In this document: piece by piece, positions 11,610-22,800 of the stretch
Position numbering within the stretch: position 1 is the stretch's first letter
Layout of the letters: each line of letters begins with the position of its first letter
Assembly: GCA_949316235.1 (NCBI GenBank)
Contig: OX438748.1
Location: 31,676,836-31,740,835 of the forward strand
DNA length: 64,000 nucleotides
Direction: 5' to 3'
Source of the DNA: Oegoconia quadripuncta
Lineage: Eukaryota > Arthropoda > Insecta > Lepidoptera > Autostichidae
Made by a program: the position numbers and the translations under genes
The notes under the pieces: model-generated
What the model was told of the DNA's origin: nothing
What the model saw: only the letters and a program-made list of their open reading frames with translations
Database searches by the model: none

Positions 11610-12071
11610 CTGCCAGTGATAGAATCAAAAAGTTTACTAACAAATCCGTAGCTTGCTTTAAATAAATTAAATAATAATTTAAATAAAACATAGACTATAA
11701 TGATTAAAATTACAACTATGAATTTCATTGTCTCGGAGAATATACTTAGAACTCCTGTAACTATTTTCAAAAAAGTCGTTCAATAACTTCTTTAATATTT
11801 ATCTTTTTTTCTTTTTTTTTTATGTGAGAGGGCGGCAAACGAGCATGCGGGTCACCTGATGGAAAGCAATCACCGCCGCCCATGGACACCCGCAACACCA
11901 AAAGGTCTATGGAAAATTTCACCGAGGGCAAATATCACAACAACTATTTTTACAAAATTGTTTTAGGAGATCGTAGCATCGCCTAAGACGCAATGAAGTT
12001 CACAGTGGCAACTTTAATTTAATTTACTATAACTAAAGCAAGCTACAAAATTGTTAGAAAGATTTCTATTT
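11610..12071. mobile_element. MITE-5 copy with insertion
   Basis: The ends ctgccagtgatagaatc and, reversed, aatagaaatctttctaac are parts of long (about 180-bp) inverted arms. Inside each arm is gaaxttcattg next to the hinge ttcaccgagggcaaat. Best seen whole at 34160-34607. It is interrupted by the element at 11802-11911. Confidence 0.75.
11802..11911. mobile_element. Short element nested in MITE-5
   Basis: A T-run, then atgtgagagggcggcaaacg, gggtcacctgatggaaagc and cccatggacacccgcaacac; absent from the MITE-5 copy at 34160-34607. This is a familiar lepidopteran short repeat. Its first part recurs inverted at 62408-62440. Confidence 0.75.
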
Positions 12072-12199
12072 ATTTATTTATTTTATTCTTATCGTTCCAG
12101 AAGAACTTTATTAAGTTACACCACAAAAATTGCGTATTTTTACTGGACTATTTGAAGAATTCTATGTGCGTCAGAATATTTTCTTGGTACAAACAACCA

Positions 12200-12470
12200 A
12201 TTTGGTATAAGGGACTGACCGCTATATCTAGAGGTCGCGGGTTCCATTCCGCTAGGGGTATATACATAACATAATGTTTGTATGATGAATGCGGACATGT
12301 GTATACCAGAGTTATGGATGTTTGCCTTTACAATACGTAGTATTGTATAAAAAAATGTATTCGTGTAGCAGAAGGTATATTAACCATCTGGTATCCATAA
12401 TTACAAGCCTAGTTGCTAAGTGAGGAAATAGATAGCGCTGAGTGCATTTCCAAGGATATTTATTTATTAT
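12200..12470 (+). mobile_element. SINE-B copy, degenerate
   Basis: aatttggtataagggactga, gtcgcgggttccattccgct and the body ccatctggtatccataatt. Older than the copies at 7962 and 59680, judging by mismatches. Confidence 0.75.
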
Positions 12471-12539
12471 TTAAGTATATATATATATATTATAGTATAA
12501 GGATTTACATATATTTTACTTTTGTAAGTTTGCTTTACG

Positions 12540-12700
12540 CTACGCAGCAGTAGTGTATTATATCAAGTTCCTTTGCCATGGTTGTCAGAAGAGATCGCTA
12601 TAAGCGATAAGACCGCCTTTGTACACCTGTTAAAATAATATCACTGTGTATATTTTTAAGCTGTGTACAATAAAGATTTTTTTCTTTCTTTCTTTCTTAT
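12540..12700 (+). repeat. LINE-type 3' tail with (tttc)n
   Basis: accgcctttgtacacctg, then gtgtacaataaagatttttt and a ctttctttctttc run. It matches the general form of lepidopteran non-LTR 3' ends. Confidence 0.5.
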
Positions 12701-13199
12701 GTGTCGGGACACAAAGATGCAGCGATGCTTTGTTGTAAAAAAATGGAAATAGTGACGACTTCGGTTAGTCTGAGTAAGTAGTATCTCAAAATAAAACACA
12801 TAAAATCTATCCACGTCCTTTATATACAGACATTTGATACAGTACTTAGAAATAATTAACATTTAGTACTACTACATTTACACATTAAGTTAACATTTAG
12901 TGAAATACATTTGAGACCTCCTTCGATACTTTAAGATGAAGAAAATTCTATAATTCTATGTAACGAAACACCAAGACACATAATAATCTAGTGGGTAGTG
13001 GTAATGTGTTTTAAATAGACATTTAGATAATCCATACTTTAAATTTAGCTTAGCTTCACATGTAGTTGTTTCTTTCGTAAAATAACTACATAAAGTCCCA
13101 ACTTTGAGTGCTCTCTACCTCTACCCTGCTTTCGACTCTGTACTCTTCCAAAACTAAGGCCCTTTAACAAAGGGATTAGGATTTCTGACAATGTTGCGG
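12701..13199. other. Intergenic, nothing recognised
   Basis: AT-rich; frames of 68 and 72 codons lack motifs. Confidence 0.4.
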
Positions 13200-13370
13200 G
13201 CCAGACAGGTATAAAGCTAAGTGCACATTGAGTCGAGCCGCAGCGGAGCGGGACGGAACGCATTTGTTGTGACCGTCATATAATTGTGCAATGATGCGAC
13301 CCGCTCGGCCCCGGCAGAGTGCGATAGTTTATATATACAGCGGTTTTTTTTTTCTTGCGACCCGGCTCAC
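13200..13370. repeat. GC-rich interspersed repeat
   Basis: gctaagtgcacattgagtcg, agcggagcgggacgg, gcaatgatgcgacccgct and gcgacccggctcactgc. The style is that of a common lepidopteran short DNA element. Only one copy is in the window, so the call rests on recall. Confidence 0.4.
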
Positions 13371-13789
13371 TGCTTAGCGACAGAATTAGCTTACTTACTG
13401 TAGTTATATCCGCATTCACTATCTTTCTTGTTCAATTTCCATTTTGTTTTAAAGACACTTTACTCGAATCAGAAAGATGTGTTTTACAAGAAGTGTCTAG
13501 AACTGTTTTAATAAATAAAAAAATAAGAAAAAAAATGATTGTTTCTTATTTTTCTATTTTCAGTATAAATAATAAAAACGATTTGGTTAGTGACCTAGTC
13601 CTGTTGTCAATTGTCGATATCTGTCATCCACTATTAGCATCTTATAATTAAAAAATTCTATCAAGTAATACTTCATTTACAACACCAATTATATCGAAAA
13701 GTGTATCGAATCTAGATTCTGTCTGATTTAATCACACGTTTTACATTTTTTATTTACATTGGACAAAAACAGAAAAGCTTTAAACTAAG

Positions 13790-14005
13790 TAACTTCGTCG
13801 GTATCGTCATCCATAACGACCAATGAAAAACCGTGAAATAGCCGCGCGAGCGATGAGCCAACCATACACTAGTTGCATGACAGGCGCGATAAACGTTTAT
13901 GTCGCGCGAGATATATTTGTCCTGCTCATTCTCTTGGGAGAAGTATACAACTATCCCACTGTCGCGCGCTCACACGCGACAATCGATGTCATGCCACGGG
14001 GGCTG
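13790..14005 (+). repeat. Family-G repeat with flanking module
   Basis: 13884-14005 is the family-G sequence (ggcgcgataaacgtttatgt, tttgtcctgctcattctc, gacaatcgatgtcatgcc). The part before it (gaccaatgaaaaaccgtg, gcgagcgatgagccaacc) recurs inverted at 29735-29825, so the full unit is longer. Confidence 0.6.
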
Positions 14006-14030
14006 AACGTATTATATCGATAAAATTAGA

Positions 14031-15510
14031 TATTAAACAGCCCTGTTTTTGTCGACAATCATGAAATTAAAAAAAATTAGCTTAAGTATATTTAAAACCA
14101 CAACATTTACTTATTCTAAGCGTTTAAATAATCCTTACTAAGTTACTGCTTAAAGCTAAAATAAATACTTAGTCAATGCATGGAACACAACGATATAGGG
14201 CCAATGTTATTGGTAACTTAGTGAACCTATTACACCGATTTAACTAGGGCCACTCTTGGACATAAACCTAGAGTTCAGTCTAACTTATCTTTTATATACA
14301 GTGTTTAAATACGAACATGAAAGTATCACTTCTACAGGACAGAAATGAAATCGTTAAGAGGAATTTTCTGTTTCAGTACCAACCTTAATAAACATGGTAC
14401 AAATTATACCGGTTCATACCCAAATTACCAATATTCAAACCAGTTAGTACACACACAGTCCTCTTATGTCTCCTTAATAAGAAAGTTTTAGTATAAGCCT
14501 TCAGTAATCTAGAAGGCACAAGCTATCTTATGAGAAAGTGATAGTGACAGATTAAATTGCTAGTCAATTATGATCTCCGGGTACATTACATCCACTAGAG
14601 GACTAGTATATCAATTAAAAAGCTTTACAGTCCGTGGATTCCAGTAATATGTCAGAGACACTTGTCTCGTCTCTTCACATGAGCAGCAATGATCTCCCAT
14701 GTAACCCGGAGTACTTGACACATAATGTGATGGCAATCGCAGACTTTAAGGTATTAAATTGCATACTAACAGGGCAACCTCATGGTGGATGGTATTCGAC
14801 GTGACCTTGAAAACAAGTAACAATACGATAGGACATACAAGCTGACTGGCAAAGAAACTGCAACAGCACTAAATTATTTCCAATAGATCTATATTAACAT
14901 TCAATAAATGTAATATCGTCTGTATGCTTGCAATTAGAAAAATATAGGACTACCACGGAATGAAAGCCAAAATGTGTCCCAGATTGAAGTGCCTTAAGAT
15001 TGAAGGAGCGCGCAGACCGACCAAATACTGTTGTATTATTGCTATTAGTGTTCAAGGTGAATTATCGATAATACACTAAGTTTTATACGGTTTATCACAA
15101 GAAGTAGTAAAGTAATAAATTATTGGGAGGATACTAGTTGAAAATACAATAACACTAAAGATACACTATGTAATATATTACAAGATTAGATCAATTTATA
15201 GTCCAATTATTTGGGCATAAATATTAGTAAATACCTAACCACATACGAGCTGACCTCAGAGTGGTCTATTCAACACTAGTAGACATAGGTGCGTCGAGAT
15301 TGTGCGGTATAAACATATACCGTCTTACCGCAAAAACACTATTTAAAATTGTCTTACTGTTAGTGTGAAAAAATAAACACTTTTCCTTACAGTTAAACAA
15401 CTGTTAAACATGTGTTTAAGGCTATAAGTGTTTGTTGTGATTAAGCTAATTAGTTTTTCCAATCAGTAAGAAATACCAACTCAAATATCCAAGGGCTGGT
15501 CATTTCACTT
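14031..15510. other. AT-rich intergenic DNA
   Basis: No ORF, SINE or inverted repeat recognised. Confidence 0.4.
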
Positions 15511-15877
15511 TATACCGGATGAGTTTTTTTCCGTAAGGAAAGTGAAATAGGGCATATTAAGTAAGTGAAATAAAAGTTATTGGCATGGGTAGTTTAATTT
15601 TTTTTTTTTCAAAAACTCATGCAGGCCTTTGATTGATGTGCGATTGGCGGGATTCGTAGGGTTTCTGTCATGCAAAATTTATTTGGAACTCATTTTCTCT
15701 AAATTTTCTTTACTTATTAAATTTAATGATGTAATTATGTGGAATAGGCTACAAACGCGACCGTCAAATGACACAATTAATGATTTATCCCATGATGATT
15801 TTGAAAAAAAAAATTAAACTACATATGCCAATATCTTCTATTTCACTTTCCTCACGGAAAAAAACTCATCGGTTATA
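15511..15877. mobile_element. MITE-4, complete
   Basis: 367 bp with terminal inverted arms of about 90 bp: tataccggatgagttttttt on the left; reversed right end tataaccgatgagttttttt. Both arms continue ccgtxaggaaagtgaaatag, atattgg or ttattgg, gtagtttaatttttt. Non-coding core. A fragment of it is at 8904-8993. Confidence 0.87.
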
Positions 15878-16181
15878 AATATTACATCAATGCGAGTTTG
15901 TACATTTTGTGTAAAGATGGTCGGGAAGATTTATATAATTATGCAAATACTTTCAACGCTTGCGACGTCTTTGAATGGTGAAAACCATAATGCCAAAAGA
16001 AAATTGAGGGTGGCGGTTATAAGCGTCTCGGCTTGTTATTACCTATGTGACGTTGTAGAATTGTTGATAGAAAATAAATATTTGAGTTGCTATAAAGAAT
16101 CTTTATAATACGTCTATTTTGAAAAGCATTGTCGTTTTGACTCCCTGATATTACACACTTTCAAATTATTTTGCTACTTAT

Positions 16182-16221
16182 TGTGACTCAATATATATAT
16201 AATTATATATATTGAGTCACA
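16182..16221. repeat. 40-bp near-perfect palindrome
   Basis: tgtgactcaatatatata is mirrored as tatatatattgagtcaca around an AT core. It could form a cruciform. Confidence 0.85.
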
Positions 16222-16989
16222 CACACAATATATAATATCTCAAAACATAGTTTAGGAATTAGCTACAATTTTTGTGTAATTAATTTCACTTTATCACTGG
16301 GCTAGTACAAAATGGATTTAGGGCCCTCACTCAAAGCGTCTGAACTAAAAGAGCAACAAAATGCAAAAGGACTACTCATTTAGTTTGAATGGAGCCACTA
16401 AAGAAGCGCAGTGGCATTCGTTTTCAATCAGCGAAATTTCAGTTCTTGGAAGGATGACCGCTACTGGCTTTTTGTTAAATAGTCGGTCCCAATTGTATTC
16501 AATTTAAGTAGTGGTGGGTAACTTATCTATTTGAAATGACCTCACGAGTCACCCTCATATTAGGTAGGTAGAATAGTGACTCAAAGCGAGGTGCGCGATT
16601 TAGTGAACCAATATAATTCATCTCACCAGCCTTTGCACTTCACACGTTACACCTTGCTGCCTCGATCATATGTTACTTCCTTCTCTGGTTCAGTCAGTCA
16701 CCTCACTGGCTCTCGCTCGTTAGAATGTTAAATTACGAGTAACTCTTTTATTTTACTGCAACGAGAAACAAAAGAGCTACCTCACGAGTGAAGGATTCAC
16801 TCTAAATTGAAGGCAGTTGTTAAGGTAAGTCGGTGGATTACAGAGGCAATTTGAAAATGTCTAACACAATATTCCCCCAACCTGAACTTGGGCTGCGTGG
16901 TCTTAACAGTAAGTGAGTCGATGTGCCGTATGGAATCAGCCGTCCATTTTGTAGTACTTTACCTATTTGTAGCACATCACGTGCTAAGT

Positions 16990-17395
16990 CATCATCATCG
17001 TGTCTGGTCCCAATTTATTTCGGGTCAGCGCAGTAAGTCTTTTTATTCCATTCTTCTCTATCAGCTGGTACCTCATCAATATCATACACGCCCTCTTCGT
17101 TCATATCATCCCTCATACAATCCATGCATTTTATCCGTGGTCTTCCTCTCCATCCATCGACATTAATATTCATCACTCTCTTAGTAATATGTATTTCATC
17201 CCTCCTCATAACATATTCTTACCAAGTCAAACGATTTCCTTTCAACTTTTCTGTCACGGATGCCACTTTTAAACGCTCTTACACACTCAATCCTAATCCT
17301 CGTCACTCCACTCATCCATCTCAACATCCGCATCTCCGTTGCATGCCATTTTATTTCATCCGCCTTCTTCGTGGCTTCTTGTGGTAAGGTGATAT
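16990..17395 (-). pseudogene. LINE reverse-transcriptase C-terminus (RTE-like), decayed
   Basis: The reverse strand encodes HATEMRMLRWMSGVTRIR, then after a frameshift near 17215 MRRDEIHITKRVMNINVDGW, RGRPRIKCMDCMRDDM and WNKKTYCADPK. These are the well-known C-terminal motifs of lepidopteran RTE-type ORFs. Confidence 0.82.
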
Positions 17396-17399
17396 AATT

Positions 17400-19706
17400 T
17401 GAATTTTACTACGTGAAGAGCCGTACCTACGCTACAGCCTGGAAAATATACCATACACCGAATATAAACGGCATTTCATTTACATGATTAGGCATTTAAT
17501 TGAATGCCTAGGCGGATCGTAATGTACAGTGGGCATTAGTGGACTATCGTGCAGGTCTTTTGTATCAAACTTGGCTTTTTTTCACATTTATGTTTTTGGT
17601 GAAATCGAATTATCAGGGATATTTTGTCAAGTACTTTTTGCGTAGTTTTATTTCTAATTCATAAAACATTTTTTTTAGTTCCTCCGAACTGATGGTGGCC
17701 GCGCGGGAAAGCATACTTGATTGCGACCAAAAACATACTAGAACTCTTAAAGTATTAAGCACTTTTTCTTACTATAAAGTACTAAATAGTAGACTTAAAA
17801 TGAAGCTTATCGGCGATGGTGGCCGCGGCTCATAGGGCCGTATTATTAAATCGATCTTTAGATTGAGATCGCGTCTCAGTCTCATACTAGTTTTTTTGAT
17901 ACTGTTATAATATGCAACAGATTCTCAAGCGTCAACTTAAGGTAATCTCAATGAGAACAGTTTAATATAGGCCATAGTATAATAAACGATCCGTCTATGT
18001 ATTCAATTGAATCGCTAATTTAACCATCTGCCTACATGTACAATTTTACTGTTTTGTATCAGTTTCTTTTTTATTTTTCTGTGTAATAAAAATGTCATAT
18101 TTCTCAAAATATTTCGTAACAAGTATGAAGTCAGTTTTAGTATTTACAATCCATAACAGCATTCTACGTCTACGGACGGATCAAAAATACCAAAAAATTA
18201 CTTGGCGACGTCACATTTCTCACGAATATCTTGAATTTAACTTTAGTGTTCCAAAAACGCTCCCGATACAGTTTTGAGATTGCGTTGCAATCAATCGTAG
18301 CAACTTATTCGAGAGACAGCATTCCTCAACACAATCGCATAAGCAAACTACCTTACTCAGAATTCTGAGCCATCTTACCGACCACAGCTTTATTATGCAT
18401 TTAAATATTAACTACCCATTCCGCCAAATCTATGTACAATCAATCATTTGGCAGTGACCAGCTGGTACCGAACTTACCTACCTTATCATATCCTTACCAA
18501 CTTTCATATTATCCAATACTTTAAATAAATTTAAGTTACATGTGGACATTTTAAAATGATTTGATGTTATGTTACATTTTTATGTAGATATTACATTTGC
18601 TTATTTTGAAAATTTTACTCGTGTAATCGTCTAATACGTTTAAATACATTCATATAAAATATTATCATCACATAAATAAATTCTGAACATCAGAATTCAT
18701 ATAAAAATTCCTATCTATTTTACATACCAACATCTACACAAGTTAGTAAAATTAATTTAGTCAATAGAAATTGTGAAAAGTCCGACATTCTGACTGATAA
18801 AAATCTTTGAATACAGTATTTTAACCAACAACGTCTCAAAAGTTCTTTCAACATTTAAAATACGTAATCTTTAAGTATTTTTCCTTCACGTTTAATTAAA
18901 ATGCGACACCCAGCGTCAAATTCGCATGGCATAAATCTGTGCACGAGGAATGAAGTGACTCTGCAGAACCATTTTAAGAATGGACTCAATGCATTTTCTA
19001 TTAGAAATGTTGATGATTGGAGGATGTAACAGTGGCGAAGAGTTGATATAACATTATTCCTATCGGCTTCCCTTCAGAAATTCGTCTATAAAATTTGTTT
19101 TATTTTAGCAATAAGAAGCCGGTATTTATCGGATTCCTTCCTCAATACGGCCGTCTCTTTCAGTCCAATAAATCGAACACGTTTCGTTTTAGCACATGCG
19201 AATTATCGCGTAAATAAGATGGCAGATTTCGAGTTATTATTGAGTTAGAGAATAGGCAGCGTACAAGAAAAGCGAGATAAATGATTAGAGTAGTTGGGCG
19301 AGTATTAAAAATCCGTTACGTTGCAGAAAGAATATACGGCGTAACGTCTTTTATTTAAATGGTTAGTGTTTTTTTTTGTTTTAATCATTCATGAATGCGA
19401 TGACTTTTTATTTTTTGTTTATTATTGTTTCGTAGTGTGTGAGTGTAAGTGCGGCTTTCTTTCTGTAGATATCCCCTCTTCGCCACTTGGATGTAATAAA
19501 CAGTTTTTTTATTATAAGCCAATACGGGGGCTGCAGTATATTCATCACAATCAAACAGACACCTACTTATTTATATGTACTAAATTGTGTTATAGGGATA
19601 AACCAAAAGTTCCTCAAATTGTTTACAATTTGGTGTGAAGATGTTGATACATACACACAAGTTCCCATACAAATTAGACGGGATCCTGTGATGAGTTACC
19701 AGGAGG
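17400..19706. other. Intergenic and RYBP 3' flank
   Basis: No gene or repeat recognised from 17.4 to 19.4 kb. The last few hundred bases, with AATAAA on the minus strand near 19508 and 19407, are the likely RYBP 3' UTR. Confidence 0.45.
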
Positions 19707-19811
19707 TCATGGGCGCGCGTCGTTGGATGACTCGATGTCGCTCGAACTGCTCGACACCGACTTCTTCGGCTTGTATTCTGTTATTACTACGGTGACACCA
19801 CTTACAGTTAC
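19707..19811 (-). CDS. RYBP: RYBP exon 3 (RING1-binding strand and stop)
   Basis: 105 nt, 34 codons plus TGA. It begins VTVSGVTVVITEYKPKK, the conserved C-terminal RYBP/YAF2 segment, and ends in a Ser/Asp-rich tail. The acceptor is tctaccag|GTAACT. Possible poly(A) signals on this strand (AATAAA) lie near 19508-19513 and 19407-19412. Confidence 0.93.
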   Translation of the reverse strand, partial: VTVSGVTVVITEYKPKKSVSSSSSDIESSNDARP

Positions 19812-22800
19812 CTGGTAGAAGAGTTTTTGAAATGAGAAACAGTATAAGTGGTTTGATAGATACAATTTACTTTACTTAATTTGGGAGGTCCGGGTTCGGT
19901 TCCCAGGCAGGCCATGTACCAATGAGTTTTTAAAATTTAACTTATGTGCATTTATCCGACTGCTCTTAAACGGGGAAGGAAAAAGGAAACCTGCATGCCT
20001 GAGAAATAAAAATTCAAAGCCATGTGAAGTCCCCAACCCGCATTGGGCCAGCGTGGTGGACTATGGCCCATACTCCCTCATATACGAAGGAAGGCCTATA
20101 TCCATGCAATGGGATGATTACGGGCTGATGATGAACCTTGGCCACATAAAACAGCGCGAGGCCCCTTGCCTTTCAGCAGGTGTGTGTGTTTTTTTATTTT
20201 ATATTTATCCTGCATGATTGTAAATGGTGTATTGTATTCTTTAACTGCTAAGGGACAAATAAGTCTTCAAAGGGTCGAGTAAGATCAACGTAGGTACAAG
20301 ACTCAAAAATGATACCCCTACCATAATACCCTACGCTTGTCATGTTTTCGCTTATTTTTTGTGTATTTTCATGTCCTTTGATTAGCTGGAAGATATCTCT
20401 TTTCTCTTGGTGGTAGGGCATTTTGAAATGTTTGGCTGGCCAGCTACCACCATCTTATCTAAGTCTGTAGACAAACATCAATGTTGATGCATTGTTGTGT
20501 TCCGAGATAAGATATCCAGTCCCCCAAATAAGTAGGGTGTCCCGGCCTCATCTTTACTTAAAATCAGGTATTCCTCAGAAGTGCTACTCATTAGTCACAT
20601 GCAATCCCATTCGCCGACGAGGGATGGACTTTTCTTTTTACGTATTCAATAGACTTCATGGCAGCTATACAAAAGTCACACAGAGTATGCAAAGGTTACC
20701 TCTCTAGTCTGCGCGGAGCTCCGATCGACATTGCTAAGCCTCGGTGGATGTCTACGTTTCTTCTTGAGCGAGTTGGCGGACCTGGGCCGTTTCTGCGAGC
20801 TGGTGGGCGCAGTGCCAGCCGCCTGAGCTGCCACCAGCGCAGGGTTGATGCGAGGCTTGCGTGTTGATGTACCTTTGAAGATGGAAGAGTAGTTTAAAAA
20901 ACAACACTTAACACCTTACGTCTCCATTCTGACTATGGCATTGGCCGTTTCGCCAAATTGTGGTCTCGTGGTGACAGCGAACATCATCATACTGATATGT
21001 CCTGTGGCTGACCACAGGACGTCCAGTCCATTGCTGAACTTAGACCTCCCCATAGACTTCCAGAGCCTCCGATTGGAAGCGGAATTCCGGCGACCTATAT
21101 CCTACATCTCACGCTGCGCTTGCCTCTGCATGATCTGTACTCCAAAGCCTTAATGCCCCACCGGCCAACAGTTCTTCAACCTATGTGCTCTGCCCACTTC
21201 AACTGACAATACGCTGGTCCATGTCCGTGATTTTCGTTTTTCTACGGGTTTCCTCATTCCTGATTCGTTCTCATAATGAAACGCCGAGCATTCACCGACA
21301 TCGGTTTTCATGGGAACGCTTTTCATTCCCAAATATACTGACGTTCATTCAGTGCCGGCCATGAAGCGATAATCAATGCCTTTACCAAGAATCCATATAT
21401 AGGAAGAAATGGAATTGTCTTACGCTCCTACTTACACGTAAAAAGACTTGAATCTTGAACAGCCAAAAATTGGGAAACAACTGACTTCAAACAACCGAGT
21501 TGTGTCAGAATAGCGGCCACAATAGATGGACAGAAAACACTTAAGAGACACCACCAGGGATCACCTATGCACGGAGACGTCAGAAGTTGCTACCTTCGCT
21601 ACCCACAATCCTCCTAATCGATTTTGGGAATCGCTAAATCGGTTCGATTTTTGTCAGAGTTATTGGTTGTAGGTATAGAAACTAAATAGACGATCCGCCC
21701 AAAATTGGCAAAACAATCGACTTCAGTGCTCTATCTCCGGAGTCACCATGGAGGTTATACCCTTTCAAATAAAAAAGAATTACTGAAATCGGTACACAAA
21801 TGTCGGAGATATCTCAAGATGTTGAACTCCTCCCCCCTTCATTTTGGAAGTGGGTTAAAAATAATAGCCATGTCATTAACGATAATCGGATTGGAAACTA
21901 TGTAACATTGATTCGAATTGCATAACCTTGACCTTGTCCAAGATACGCCGGGAGGCAATACTTAAGCTGTCTAGAAAATTATATCCATATTTTGAACGCC
22001 AATGCAGCATAAAGAACCTTTTCTAAAACAACAAAAGCTCTACAAAGTCGAGGTAAACCGAAATATTCCCGTTTGGAGGTAGTCGTGTTGTAGTCCTGTG
22101 GGATGTCTGAAATCGTAGTCTATGTGTCCCAGGTGAAGGCCCCGTACTATTGGCCACAAATATACTTATTTTCAACTAGAAACTCGAAAGGAAAAAGCTA
22201 CTACCAAAATATAAAGCAGGAAACCAAATCATCAGTAATATTATAGATACGAAAGTAACGCTATCTGTCTGATCTCTTCATGAACCGCCTCCGTGGCTCA
22301 ATGTAAACATCGAGGTCGAGGGTTAGATCCCAGCGGGGTACATGTTTAGTACTCGGTTTGGTTGGTGGTAGGGCATTTTAAATGTCCGCCTGGCTAGCTA
22401 CCACCATCTTATCTAAATCTGCCGCCAAACAGCAATGTCAATAGCATTGTCAGAGATAAGATAGTCAGTTCCACAAATATTTAGGTTTCCGGGTCAGTAC
22501 GCTTCCACCTTCGGCCTCATCTTCACTTAACATCAGGTGTGATTGAGGTCAAGAGCTAACCCGTTGTGCATAAAAAAAATCTAAAGCTGTGATGTGATCG
22601 TAAAAAAATGTGGCAAAGGTCGGCTGTAAAACCTTGGGGGCTTTTTTTTTATGCACGACGGGTACGTACTTGACCTCCATCACACCTGATGTTAAGTGGA
22701 GATGAGGTCGAAGGTGGAAGCGTACTGACCCGGTAGCCCCAACACATTTGGAGGACTGGCTATCTTATCTCTGACAACCGGAACACAACAATGCTATTAA

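Noticed and set aside
17000..17387. Three plus-strand frames of 87-92 codons
   Set aside because: They are antisense to the LINE fragment whose minus-strand frame carries real reverse-transcriptase motifs.
19487..19795. 102-codon plus frame
   Set aside because: Antisense over RYBP exon 3 and 3' flank.
20658..20867. 69-codon plus frame
   Set aside because: Antisense shadow of RYBP exon 2, which has splice sites and family motifs on the minus strand.
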